Shown here one piece after another: positions 1 to 10,729 of a DNA stretch of 64,000 nucleotides. The notes below the pieces were generated by a model, which searched no databases, was not told the DNA's origin, and saw only the letters and a list, made by a program, of their open reading frames with translations. Position numbers and translations under genes: made by a program. How positions within the stretch are numbered: position 1 is the first letter of the stretch; each line of letters begins with the position of its first letter. Source of the stretch: Pilasporangium apinafurcum (Eukaryota; Oomycota; Peronosporomycetes; Pythiales; Pythiaceae). Location: contig BCKE01000048.1 in the NCBI GenBank assembly GCA_001600495.1, positions 124,001 through 188,000 on the forward strand, in the 5' to 3' direction.

Positions 1-3000
1 GATGATAGCGCTACATTTGACATTACCACTGCGATTGACGAACATGATGAAGTAAAGCGCGCTGAAATGATTGCTCGACGATATTCTGAAGCAGTCATCC
101 GTGTTCAAAAGGAATATGAAGATCAAAAGGTGCTGCTCAAGCAAGCCGAAGATGAAATTAGTCAAGAAGATGATAAACGAAAGAGAACGAACAGTATTAC
201 ACTTGGGAGCATTGTGGTTAGCGCAGCATCCCACCCACGAGATCTTTTCAAAGCTTTATCTTCGGCGCAAAGTGAAATATTAAGTATGAGAAGGGCATCC
301 CAACGATCGTCGACATTACAGACAGACCGATTGTTAACACTTACTACTCATTTGGGTCACATATCGGAGGAGCTAAGCATGGTCCGCAAAAGAGCCAGCG
401 CCGAGTTGGAATACTGGAAGCTGGAGTGTGAAAAACTGCAAAATTCCAACAAAGCTCTCATATTGAAGTTACAGAGGGCTCAATATCAGCTGCAGAACGT
501 TCAAGATCATAAACTCTCCGCAACATCCATGTCGAAAGGATGTTCGCTTTGCGACAAACATCAAGCGAGGCTTATGGAGATATCAAAAGATTTGCTGCGA
601 AGCAAATACTCTGATACGTCAACCCGTACGTCAGAGGATCAAAAGGGTGTCAATATCACGGCAGCATCTAGCCCTGGCCGCTTAACTCTAGAAAACGCTA
701 CTATCTCAAATCCTTTAACTGAATCTGATCGAAGGTACCTAGGGAACGTGATTATGGAGATAGAAGACTTTTTCGCAACATTGAGTGCTCCGAAAAGAGA
801 ACAAGCACAAATTGCGATTACTCATGGTATTCTAGGCGAAAATCTTGGTAACGTGGGTGTGAGCTACGAATTATTACGTTCTGCTACTAATGAAAGAAGA
901 CGATCTGGACCACAAGTTTCTCCTAGTTATCCCTTGATTGCAACCAAACCACGACGCCACACAGTAAACAGTAACATACAACTTATGACCAAAACCACTT
1001 CAATGATAATGATGTCACAGAACGAACTTGAGATCGGCAAGGAAAGTGATGCTAAGAATCAACAGGTGAATTTTGTGGAATGGAAGAGAGCTGGAAACCG
1101 CTTGATACTTGATGAAAACAAAACCAACCAAAGCGTACAGTGGGCAACGAATGACTCAGCATGCGATGGAACCGCTTCACCTCATCGAAGAAAAACTATC
1201 CGGAAAATTTTGTCTGAAGAAGAGGTCAAGCAACGGTATTTAACTAAATCGCGCCGTCTCCTTGAGAGCGACAATTGTAATGATCAAAAGATAGTAGACG
1301 ATGAGCCGTGTGGTCCTGATCAGGATACGTCGGGCACATCCCCAAACATTGATATGGAAAATTCAGTGCTTTTGGATGCCGAGGATGAAGACGTATGCAA
1401 CCAAGAGCCACGAACTTTAATGAATGCTCAAAGCGATAAAAATGTTCCTGGTGATGCTGAACGAGCCCAGACGTTTGACCAAGACAATGATACCGACAAC
1501 AATATGTCCCTGCCATTGCGTTTAACCAAAACACCCAGTCTATCTGATTATGATTATGATCATCCAGTGACTATGTTAGCAAGTGATGAAAATGATACTG
1601 CCACCGGTCAAGACCATCAAAGTACCCCTCAGTGCGCATTGAATCCAGAGTCGGAGAACGTCAATTCATCTGACTATGATCACGATCCTGAAGCAGTCAA
1701 ACAACTTCGTGAATTGATCCAACAAGACACAGTCATTAAAACACATATCGCTATCACGAGCTGGAAGGTTTTGGTTGGTCGTATCATAGCATTGTGGGAT
1801 CAGAATCGACTTGACCAGGTACGAAGTATATATGTTGAAGCAAACATCAGTTATGCATACGCAACTACACATATCGCACTGATGTTATCCACACGTTTAT
1901 TCGTACTGTGGGCAGATAACGAAAGAAACAAAGAAAGTTGACATCAGCAGACGGCTGCACCGATTGCAACGAATGCTTGATCCAGAAAATAATGCAGCTG
2001 GTAGTCACTGCCTAGTGGCACTACAAAGCCTAATGCAAAAGCGTGCAAAAAGTCGGGGTGATACTCTTGACGAAGCAATTGAAAGAAGAGATCAAATGCG
2101 AAAAGATTTAAGAAGATTGCGAACGCATGTAAGATTGCTTTTGCCGTACTAAGCTTCGATGATTACATACTGAGGGATTTAATATTTGCATGCGCTATAG
2201 TTGATATACAATGTCTCGACCCTACTAACAAATATTAGCAGGAAGAACAAGACCTCACTCCGGACTTCACCATTCACTCATATATACACTGATCCCGACA
2301 ATGTGAGCCCACGAAGGAGTCCGACATACAATAGGCCACTGTATCCGGCAGCTCTAGTGAATATGAGTCAAATTCCTTCCACTCAGCAAATTCCGACTGC
2401 ACATTTTCCTGTTCCATCGAGCCAAGGGAATACAATCGGCTCGAGCACTACATCCCAATGCCGACCGTCGTCTGCGTCTTCTTGCTATACAGGCAATAGT
2501 GGAGAAGGAGAGCGTACTTCGCCGCAGCGTGATGACCGACGCTTTCCGGTTAGAACATTTTCATCTCTTCTCCTGTTTATCGCCGTAATGTTACAGCAAC
2601 ATTTCTTCCTTTCATTTTAGCAACGCCGGATAACATTTGCTACACAAAATCAAGGAGTTGACTTCACACTGGCACATTCAACATCAGGCATCATATCGCC
2701 GCCTGGAATCTCCCCAACGAATAGGCAGTATGATTTAACGCGTTTCGACACTCTGCGTAAGATATGCATTATTTACACTGCATTGCCTTGCGCTGATTTA
2801 TGTGTATCCATTGCATTAATCTTCATATAGGACGAGCAGTCCATAACGCAACGTCGAAAAAAGTGGCGACAGTATGTGAGGTAAGAGAAGAACGTATATT
2901 TATCAAAGCAATTCCTTAACAAAAATATTTTACCGGTTCACTCAGCAAGTATATAGGCACTTCCCGAAACGATCAGATACAACTGAGATGCATCCAAGAA

Positions 3001-3164
3001 ATACAATACCAGCTCGACCGAAATCATCTCCAGCTCAAATGACTCCAAGGACGTCAGCTATTCGTAGTCAACAATGCTCCAGTCCAGGACAATTTTTGAC
3101 AAGTGGAGATAAATCACAGCTGTTAGAGGAGTCTGTTCGACATTCTGAACGTACTGGGCTATGA
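1..3164 (+). CDS. Coiled-coil protein of unknown function, 5' end outside the window
   Basis: The reading frame is already open at base 1, so the N-terminus is missing. A consistent exon chain is 1-1818, 1916-2128, 2201-2548, 2621-2756, 2831-2880 and 2946-3164, giving about 927 residues; every junction keeps phase and has GT...AG. The first exon encodes charged, heptad-like stretches (bases about 70-190 and 360-510), a CxxC pair near base 540, and long acidic, low-complexity segments. The later exons are Ser/Pro/Gln-rich and look disordered. The second acceptor could instead be near 2238 with a donor at 2146. The last two exons also read open in another frame, so the C-terminus is the least certain part. 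I recognise no family; a scaffold or cytoskeletal role would be a guess. Confidence 0.6.
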
Positions 3165-3291
3165 AGATATCGAAGAGACTTTGATAATATGGTATTGCTG
3201 CTTCATATAACACATCATAGGAGTAGAACGTGTTGTTTATTTTCGACTGTTTCTAGAGACGACGGTTCAACTGAGCGCAAATCTATTGTCG

Positions 3292-5546
3292 ATGGGAAGC
3301 GAAAGCAGTGAAGCAGGATATCCCAAGTCGAAAAGACATCAGCTAATCTCTAAAAAGCAGTTAATCGAGGCAGAGGTGTTGTTATACGCCCAAAACTATG
3401 GTGGATCGCAAACTTCGAGTGATGTTGGTGTTACTTCCATTATTCTATCGGAGGGCCAGCTCCGTCTGGACAATAGCAGCACCTTCTTCCGAGTTATTAC
3501 ATTCCCATCGATCATGGGTTTTCTCCAAGATCTCGATCTCTCACACAATAATCTCCCGGACAACTTTTGGGCCGACTGGAAATTTTCTCCGAGTGATTCA
3601 TGGCCGGCGATGACATCGCTTAATGTCTCGAACAACAGGTACGGCAATCATACTTGATAAGCGCACGGAGCAATGGGTCTATTAAATATGTAATTGGATT
3701 GTAGATTTACTGCGCAATCAGTGCCTCTTCTTGCAGAAATTGTATCCAAATGCCCAAACCTTGCAAAATTGGATATGTCGCTCAATCCTATCTCCACGAC
3801 CATGATCAACTGCCTCAGTCCATTGTTTCATGCTCTAGGGAGTTATAATCGGCTCTGTGAGCTGGATGTATCATGCCTGAAGTTATCCGTTCAAGTTGTC
3901 ACTGATATGCTCTCTTCGTCATGTGCAGCCAAACTTGAAAAGTTGTATCTGAGATCGGCTGGTTTGGATGACGAAGTAGGAGTCACCATTGCTAAAGTGC
4001 TACCAAGTTTGATGCTTCAGGTAGTGTCCCTGGCGGGAAACCAGATACGAAATCATGGAGCGTCAGCACTCGCGTTTGCGTTGGATCAAACACAATCACT
4101 GCAGACGCTCGATTTGGATGAAAATGAGGTGCGTGTATGAAACTAGTTTCGAGACTCGACCAGTGCTGTACTGAGTGATTATGGGTCGACTGCATTAATG
4201 TTGATCCTATGCAGATTGGTGAACCTGGCCTGATGGCATTTTATCACGTTCTCAATGGCATACAAGAACCATTTTCATTACGATATCTCCATCTGTATCG
4301 TAATCGGGTGAAAAATGCGTCTGAAATAGCCGAACGGATCCAAACTAAACTTCAAGAAAAGATCTTGGAAATACACATTACCAAAGTTGCCGCTAGGCAT
4401 GGTACAACACAACCTTTTCTGAAGCTCAGTGGTTCAATAATCAAACAAGTATTACTGCTCAGATCTGTATTGACAGATCATTACATCAAGGTTGCTCTTA
4501 ATACTATTCGAAACTGTGATGATTGGAACGTGTTGGAAGAACTGGATTTGAGTGGGAACACCATTGGAGTGAGTGGGTGCTACGACATTGGATTGTATCT
4601 ATCATTACGACCCCCGCTTCGCATTCTCAATCTTTCCAACAATCGGATTGATGGTATGATTGTTATCTTGATCAGTATTCTTGATTTATCTGTCTCAGCA
4701 TTATTACTTGATTTCGTTGTAGATAATGGAATCATTGGACTTGCCGAAGGGCTCGAGCCGAATGAGACATTAAAGGAACTCAATCTCTATCACAACCTTA
4801 TTACTGATACCGGTGCTAAGGAACTCTACTTGAAGGCTTTCACATCTAACTTACAACGCAAGATCCTGCTGAGCACTGGAAATGCATTAACATTGGAGTG
4901 CAAGGTCATGCTAGCAGCGATCTCTCAAGCGCATGATATACGCAAACGGTTTCCGAAAGAATATGCTGGAGAAGAAAAGCTAGAGTTTGTGTACGTGTAT
5001 CGCAACATAGCTTTGAAGTGAACATAGTAATAGCTGACTACTTATGTGGTTCCTTTATGTAGTGGGAAGAGCCTTCGTCAGTATGGTGCTGCAGCGATCG
5101 TCGAGGTGCTCTTAACGATTCCATGCAAATGTAAAAGCCTCGATATTTCGCGGAATGGACTTGGCGATGAAGGTGCTCGTGAAATCGCGCACCTACTGAA
5201 AAACTATCCTCAATTAGAGAAGGTGGATTTGAGTTTCAACGAGATTGGTGATTTCGGTGCCATGGCTCTCGCAGATGCACTCGCAGTCAATACAACACTG
5301 ACATCATTCTCGCTTCATTCAACTGTTGACGGGTCTCAGACCAAGCCCAAGCTCATGGAGCAAGGGCTTAGTTACCTCGCACAAGTTTTCCAGAAACACA
5401 AGAGCATTGTAAGCCTCGATCTGCGCGATAATATTACTACACCCATACTGGTGCCAATATACGTGCAAATGTTACGCAGCAACCCCAATATCCAGAAATT
5501 CAACGGTGCCACTGCAGCTGTGTATTTGTCGCGATACGGATCGTAA
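3292..5546 (+). CDS. Leucine-rich repeat protein (ribonuclease-inhibitor type), five exons
   Basis: Exons 3292-3638, 3705-4128, 4215-4653, 4723-4990 and 5063-5546 join in phase to 653 residues. Repeats of the LxxLxLSxNxI type run through most of the protein (for example LQDLDLSHNNL, LRILNLSNNRI, LEKVDLSFNEI), with the 27-30 residue spacing of ribonuclease-inhibitor-like LRRs. No NACHT, kinase, signal peptide or membrane segment is visible, so it is probably a cytosolic binding scaffold. Splicing the 69-base intron at 4654-4722 restores a canonical repeat (NNRIDDNGI), which supports that call. The ATG at 3292 is the first in frame; an acceptor-like TTTCTAG just upstream (3256) leaves room for an extra 5' exon. 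The ligand cannot be read from the sequence. Confidence 0.75.
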
Positions 5547-5744
5547 AGCATAGAATGGAAATACGAATCGTGAACGTTTGGAAAATGGCATTTGGGGAGG
5601 AAATATAATTGTGATCAAATATGTTGAATGGCTACATTCGAATGTAATTTGGACAAATTCCATCTGAGTCTGAGACGCACATTATCAGAAAATGAGCTGA
5701 TTTTCATGACCATTCTTAGCGAGTAGGTACAAAAGCCCACCACC

Positions 5745-6755
5745 ATGCTGCTCGATGTTGTCGGCTTCATCGCTGCATGGCTTAACGCCACGGAGCTCTG
5801 TGAACTACGCACATTGAATCGCAGCTATTGCGATACACTGCTGCATCAAACTTGGGAATTAACGGCCGAGAGCATTCGTAATCCACTCGCGTTGACGAAA
5901 TTGTTAGCAGCGATGTTCCCAAATGTCCGGAAGTTGCGTTTACAACAGGTTGCGTTGGCTGCCGATCCTGTAGGGTATAAGCCGCTGTTCGGATCTTGGC
6001 AGCTTACAGACGTTGAAATCCATCGCGTGTCATCGCTTTCAAACGATCATATTCACGTATTGACGCAACAAAATCCGGGTCTGCAGCGGTTGGTACTGAG
6101 CGAGTGTTACAAAGTGACAGCACCAACGATTATTGGCCCCAATTTGCGTTGTCTCACCGTGCTCCACTGTCCGCTGCGGCGATTTTCCACCGGTAGTTAT
6201 TGGCCACAGTTAAAGTTGCTCCACGTATCTTCGAGATTGTTGACGACGCTTGAGACTCGCCATTTGATCAAGAAGCAACTAGGTGGGACGACCTCACAGC
6301 TGGAAGTATTGCAGCTCACGCTTTGTCTGAACATCCAACAAGTGTTGATCGATCCAAATGAGTTACCAAAGTTGACGAAGTTGGACCTCACAAGTTGCAC
6401 TGCGCTAACACGGCTGCACGTGGCGTCGCGATCGCTGGAGGAACTCAGTCTATTCTTTTGCATGAATCTCGAGTATGTAATTCTGGATGTACCGCGATTA
6501 CCGCTGGTGGATTTATCACACGCTCACAATGTGACGCACCTTTTTCTCAGTGCAGCGTCTCTTCGGGTAGCCAACCTACGCGCCTGCGCGCAGTTACACT
6601 TGAAGAATATGCAAGTCAGTTGTCCTGCGTACTGTCGGTGGCATCTGCAAGGGACAGCCTTAAAACTCGAAGATCTGCTCAAGATTGGAGGAGATGAAAC
6701 GGATGATAGCAAGGGAGCAACAAGCGAGAGAGAGACTTTCTTGGCAACCAGTTGA
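5745..6755 (+). CDS. F-box/LRR-like protein
   Basis: Single-exon gene of 336 residues starting at an ATG in the context ACCACCATGC. Residues 1-40 (LLDVVGFIAAWLNATELC...RSYCDTLLHQTWE) resemble a degenerate F-box: a hydrophobic helix, then LNATEL and a Cys/Trp region. The rest is irregular leucine-rich repeats of the cysteine-containing F-box type (LVLSECYKVT, LDLTSCTALTRL, LSLFFCMNLEYV). Proteins of this form recruit substrates to SCF ubiquitin ligases through Skp1. The stop lies 18 bases from the stop of the convergent TPR gene. The LRR call is firm; the F-box is weak and a plain LRR protein is possible. Confidence 0.65.
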   Translation: MLLDVVGFIAAWLNATELCELRTLNRSYCDTLLHQTWELTAESIRNPLALTKLLAAMFPNVRKLRLQQVALAADPVGYKPLFGSWQLTDVEIHRVSSLSNDHIHVLTQQNPGLQRLVLSECYKVTAPTIIGPNLRCLTVLHCPLRRFSTGSYWPQLKLLHVSSRLLTTLETRHLIKKQLGGTTSQLEVLQLTLCLNIQQVLIDPNELPKLTKLDLTSCTALTRLHVASRSLEELSLFFCMNLEYVILDVPRLPLVDLSHAHNVTHLFLSAASLRVANLRACAQLHLKNMQVSCPAYCRWHLQGTALKLEDLLKIGGDETDDSKGATSERETFLATS

Positions 6756-6773
6756 GTTTTTTGGGGCGATGAT

Positions 6774-8582
6774 TTAATTCCAGATGCGGTGCTGTTGACG
6801 CAACAAAATTGGATGGACGTGGTTTTCATCAGGTTCCTGCGTCCTACCTCCACCACTACCGCTACCTACAGAGCGGAATCTGCGCTGTCGTGATGACCTA
6901 TAGCTAGTATACGTGCTACTACTACTGCTATATCCGGAAGATGATCCAGATGAATTACTGCGACGGCGGCTTTTATGATGTCGTGACGCGTTCGTGGACG
7001 AATGCTTGTCGCTTGTAGAATGACTATGCTTCTTCTTTTTCTTCTTCTTATGGCTCTTTTTCTCCTTCTTCGAAGAGGAATGCTTCGTTTGTTTCTTATT
7101 CTTCGTCTTGGACCCTCGACTGCCATCATCACTGTCAATGCTACTATTATCACTGTCTGAATTGTGTCGAGATCGTTTGCGGTGTCGATGCCGCTTCCAT
7201 GTCGCTTTCTCTTCTTCCAAAAGCCGTTGTAAGCGATCTTTCTCAAATTTCGTGGTCGTCGTAGAGGACAACGATCGTTCTTGGTCTGTTCTCGAGCGGC
7301 TAACAATACTATCTGCTTTCTCCATGAGGCTTCGTTTGTCCGCGCTCTCATCTCGACTACCAGATGGTGTTCGTATTTGTGTCGGCAACTGGACACTTGT
7401 CCCAGCTGCAGAGCTCACGTGTCTTGAATGTGTAAGTCTACCTTTCGCACGCAATACATCCTCCATTATGTTCGGCCACGACGGATCCAATTCCAGTACT
7501 CGCTCCAAGTCACGAATCGCTTCAGAAAATTGCTGCAATCGAGAATAGGCCTGTCCCCGCGCAGCTCGGGCTGCAACATGATCGTCACAAAGCTTCAAAC
7601 AACTTGAGAATTCGATCACTGCGTCTTTCGTTTTGCCTTTGGCAATAAGTGCTTGCCCATGCTTGAACCGTTCGTCTGCCCAAAGTTTCTTTTGCGCTAT
7701 TCCCAGCGACAGATAGGAAAACGGATGGTTCTCTGAAACTGTAGTCTCTTTAGTTTTCAATGCGCGGACAAAGCTTTGGAAATTCCCGCTTTGTAATGGG
7801 AGATTATAGCTCCCCATCATTTGTTGTGAACAGCGCAGATCTCGAAAGGCAGAAGCGCGTGAGATTAACATATTTGGTGCTTCATCCGCGTCAAAATCCA
7901 GCAACAGCTTTGTTGAATGCCCAGTGAGCAGCATGCGAATATCAAATCCATAGCAAACGTCCATTTGCTCCAGGAATCTCACTTGCCTCCATAGTTCCAA
8001 TTCATCGGCGGCGTATTGTTCACATCCACAACAGGTTGCCATCACAACGTCTGAGTCTTCAGTCACGACGGTATACACATGTGGCTGCAGTTGTGCGACG
8101 ATCTCATGACCGATTTGAGTGGTGGTGGTGTCTTCACAATGTACAATAAACCGTAACGATTCGCTCGCAATGTGTACACATAAGTCCTGTGGATCGATGG
8201 GAAGACGCCGAAACGCTGTCACCAAGAGCTCTTCGTGATTCAGTAGCTTGCCTTTCAGCAACATCTTCCCAGCGAACCGTCGAAATAGCATGCGCAAAAC
8301 ACTGGTGATTAGCTTGTCGGTCGCAATTGATCCCGTCGATGAAGAATTGGTTAACGTGGGGAACGCGCGTTTCCGCGTGGCGGTTAACGGTGTGAAACAG
8401 CGCGAAGACACATTGTTGCTTCGTCCATCAAACGCATCTCGACGGCCAGTACTACTATGTCGATGAAGATCTACTAGTTGATGCAGTTCGGTAGAGCGAG
8501 TAGAACTTAAATACGCCACTAACAGCGGCGGAATTGCCTTCTCTTCCTTTGGCTTCACTGCCGCATTCTCCTCCACCGTCAT
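6774..8582 (-). CDS. TTC14-like TPR protein with Lys/Ser-rich tail
   Basis: 602 residues from the ATG at 8582. The frame stays open upstream without an ATG to about 8680, so a further 5' exon is possible, but I could not join one in phase. The centre (residues about 285-375) holds at least two tetratricopeptide repeats (RFKHGQALIAKGKTKDAVIEF; ARGQAYSRLQQFSEAI). It is followed by RLQRLLEEEKATWKRHRHRK and a long Lys/Arg/Ser-rich region with KKKKKKK and Ser-Ser runs. That order matches animal TTC14, a nuclear TPR protein with an RS-like tail. The S1 RNA-binding domain of TTC14 is not evident here. Likely nuclear and linked to RNA processing, by inference from the tail. The 265 bases between it and the divergent ankyrin-RING gene should carry both promoters. 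Confidence 0.65.
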   Translation of the reverse strand: MTVEENAAVKPKEEKAIPPLLVAYLSSTRSTELHQLVDLHRHSSTGRRDAFDGRSNNVSSRCFTPLTATRKRAFPTLTNSSSTGSIATDKLITSVLRMLFRRFAGKMLLKGKLLNHEELLVTAFRRLPIDPQDLCVHIASESLRFIVHCEDTTTTQIGHEIVAQLQPHVYTVVTEDSDVVMATCCGCEQYAADELELWRQVRFLEQMDVCYGFDIRMLLTGHSTKLLLDFDADEAPNMLISRASAFRDLRCSQQMMGSYNLPLQSGNFQSFVRALKTKETTVSENHPFSYLSLGIAQKKLWADERFKHGQALIAKGKTKDAVIEFSSCLKLCDDHVAARAARGQAYSRLQQFSEAIRDLERVLELDPSWPNIMEDVLRAKGRLTHSRHVSSAAGTSVQLPTQIRTPSGSRDESADKRSLMEKADSIVSRSRTDQERSLSSTTTTKFEKDRLQRLLEEEKATWKRHRHRKRSRHNSDSDNSSIDSDDGSRGSKTKNKKQTKHSSSKKEKKSHKKKKKKKHSHSTSDKHSSTNASRHHKSRRRSNSSGSSSGYSSSSSTYTSYRSSRQRRFRSVGSGSGGGRTQEPDENHVHPILLRQQHRIWN

Positions 8583-8847
8583 GTTCACCGATTGTCTACC
8601 CTCAAAAATACGACCAACATTCTGCGCTTCTTTGTCATCTTGATCGGTTTCAACAAGTGTATCTATTATTAGAGATAAATTTATCTTTTTAATGTAAATT
8701 ATAATATAAATTAAAAGAGGATATATAATAATAAAGTATGCCTACTCGCTTTTCAGTGGCTCGCATGTTCTCTTTCACTTCTTGTTTGAAATCAAACGAG
8801 AGCACCAAAGGAAGCAAATCTCAAGAGCTACTTACGGATCACCACTG

Positions 8848-10561
8848 ATGGGGAATGCCACGAGTTGGTTGGCACAGACACTATGTCCAGAGGAGCAAGT
8901 GATGTGGGTGGCCGCAAAAAGTGGCGATCACGACACGTTACGCGCCGCTATCGCACAGTTGACGCCACAGACGCGACTGTACATGGACTGGAAGGATCCG
9001 CTCTTTGGCTATTCACCACTCGCGAACGCATGTGCACAGGGCCACCTACACTGTGTGATGGTGTTACTTGCCGCGGGTGCTGATTGTAATTCCAGAGACG
9101 TTAATGGCAATACACCGCTGCATATCGCGACGAAGAATGGCAAGAGTGAGATCGTGCGTGTGTTGACAGAGACACCTCGTGTGGATGTATTTAGCAAGAA
9201 CACAATTAAGGGTGAGACAGCACTGGATATCGCGCGACATGAATATAAAGTCGCGATCGACGGTGGCCACCGATTTATTCAGTGCGTGGAGATGATTGAA
9301 AAGGTTTGTTGTTCGAAGCGATCACTGACAGCACTATCGTCGATTGTTCTAATGATGGGATGGGACGTGGTGTGCTGATCAGAAACTCTGTATTTACTCG
9401 GGATGGCTGTACCAACGCACGGATAACCTCTTGTCACTCGCGTCGGGACTGTCTTCGCTCAATTCCTGGAAGAAACGGTATGTTTCAATGAGTGGCCGTT
9501 GCTTAACGGTACTATAAAGGTGCTGATAATTCCTTGGTTTGTGGGTTTGATGATCAGATATTGCATGGTCCTTCGTACGGCCGATTTGCGAGTCGTAGAA
9601 GTGGATTTATTTTCTATGAAACCGGGTGAGAAGCGACCACCATGTCCAAGGTTGGTGGTGTTGGAAGTGTGTTGAGTTGGTAAACCACTTAACGGAAGAG
9701 ATTTACATGCCATTTTGTCGTGGGTACTTTACAGTTTAGAATTGGTATATCGTGCAATGGACGGGATCCAAGAAGGTGAAGATGGATCATGGTTCAACCG
9801 ACGAGAGTTTCGATTTTCCTTGAATGCATATATCAAATCCGGAATCAACCGCGTTTCTGCTCCACAGTCCTTTGATTTCGCTGCGACGAATCAAGATGAA
9901 CTTATCGCGTGGAAGACGTTCTTTACCAGTCTACGGGTAAGTCTTACGTCCATCTTATGCAAATTGTCTTACGCGAAAGAAAGCCACTTATATTTTGTTG
10001 ACGTGATGTGTATGTTATTAGGTTGATGCTCCTCCGCCGCCGCCGCTTGCTACCGCTTTTACAGGTGAACATAATGCAACACGAGGATCTGACACTCGTA
10101 ATTCTGCTCAAGCACATTTGCTTCAAGAGCAACGAGACTTGGAGCGCGCGCTGCAACTGTCCATGGAAGATGCCCGTCGCAATAGCGCACACATAACAGC
10201 AAATTCTCACATATCAGTCCCGTCGGCGCCAATGCATTCAGAGAGCATAGTTGATTCCCCTCGAGCCATGATCGCCCCAGATGGAGTGGAAATAGTCCAA
10301 CCCTTCGGCTCTCCTTCTGGACGACCGTACGCATCTGGTTCGGTATACGCCTCACCAGCACCATTAGGAGATGGAAGTGGTAATGCTACTGCTACAGGCG
10401 AATGCATTGTGTGCTTCGATGGTCCGCAGGCAGCTGTATGTGTCCCATGTGGCCATAACGCTGTCTGCATGGACTGTGCCCAGGAACTGTTACAGACAAC
10501 TCGCCTGTGTCCAGTTTGTCGTGTGCATGTGCGGGAATTTATCAAGCTTTACCGCGTCTAA
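8848..10561 (+). CDS. Ankyrin-PH-UIM-RING E3 ubiquitin ligase, copy 1
   Basis: Exons 8848-9303, 9383-9477, 9558-9668, 9735-9936 and 10022-10561 give 467 residues. The start MGNATSW fits an N-myristoylation signal (Gly2 and a small residue at 6). Ankyrin repeats follow (DVNGNTPLHIATKNGKSEIV). Next comes a PH-like domain opening with SGWLYQRTDN and SWKKR and ending near AWKTFF. Then come a ubiquitin-interacting motif (DLERALQLSMEDARR) and a C-terminal RING (CIVCFDGPQAAVCVPCGHNAVC...CPVC) ending KLYRV. The exon chain was confirmed by residue-for-residue agreement with the paralog at 10730-12290. The RING recruits an E2; the PH-like domain and the lipid anchor would place it at a membrane. The donor at 9669 is the least certain boundary. 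This copy has three introns that copy 2 lacks. Confidence 0.85.
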
Positions 10562-10729
10562 CTGTTGTGAAGGTATAATTCCATTCATTGATTGAAAGAC
10601 GAAGCAGTATAAGTTATTAATTGTTTGCTATTCCCCGCACTCGGCAGCGCTAACTCTCGTTATATATGAACTATATATCCAAATCAATTCGCGTGTGTTA
10701 ATCAGTCTTCAATACTTTTATAAAGGATT

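Noticed and set aside
2881-3047. Alternative last exon of the first gene ending near 3047
   Set aside because: It reads well but needs an entry phase that the upstream exon does not give; the chain ending at 3164 keeps phase throughout.
8589-8780. Additional 5' exon for the TPR gene (MRATEK start)
   Set aside because: The only GT donor and AG acceptor available do not join in phase; both possible joins hit a stop.
10207-10545. 112-residue minus-strand frame across the RING exon
   Set aside because: The plus-strand RING is conserved with its paralog; the antisense frame is not.
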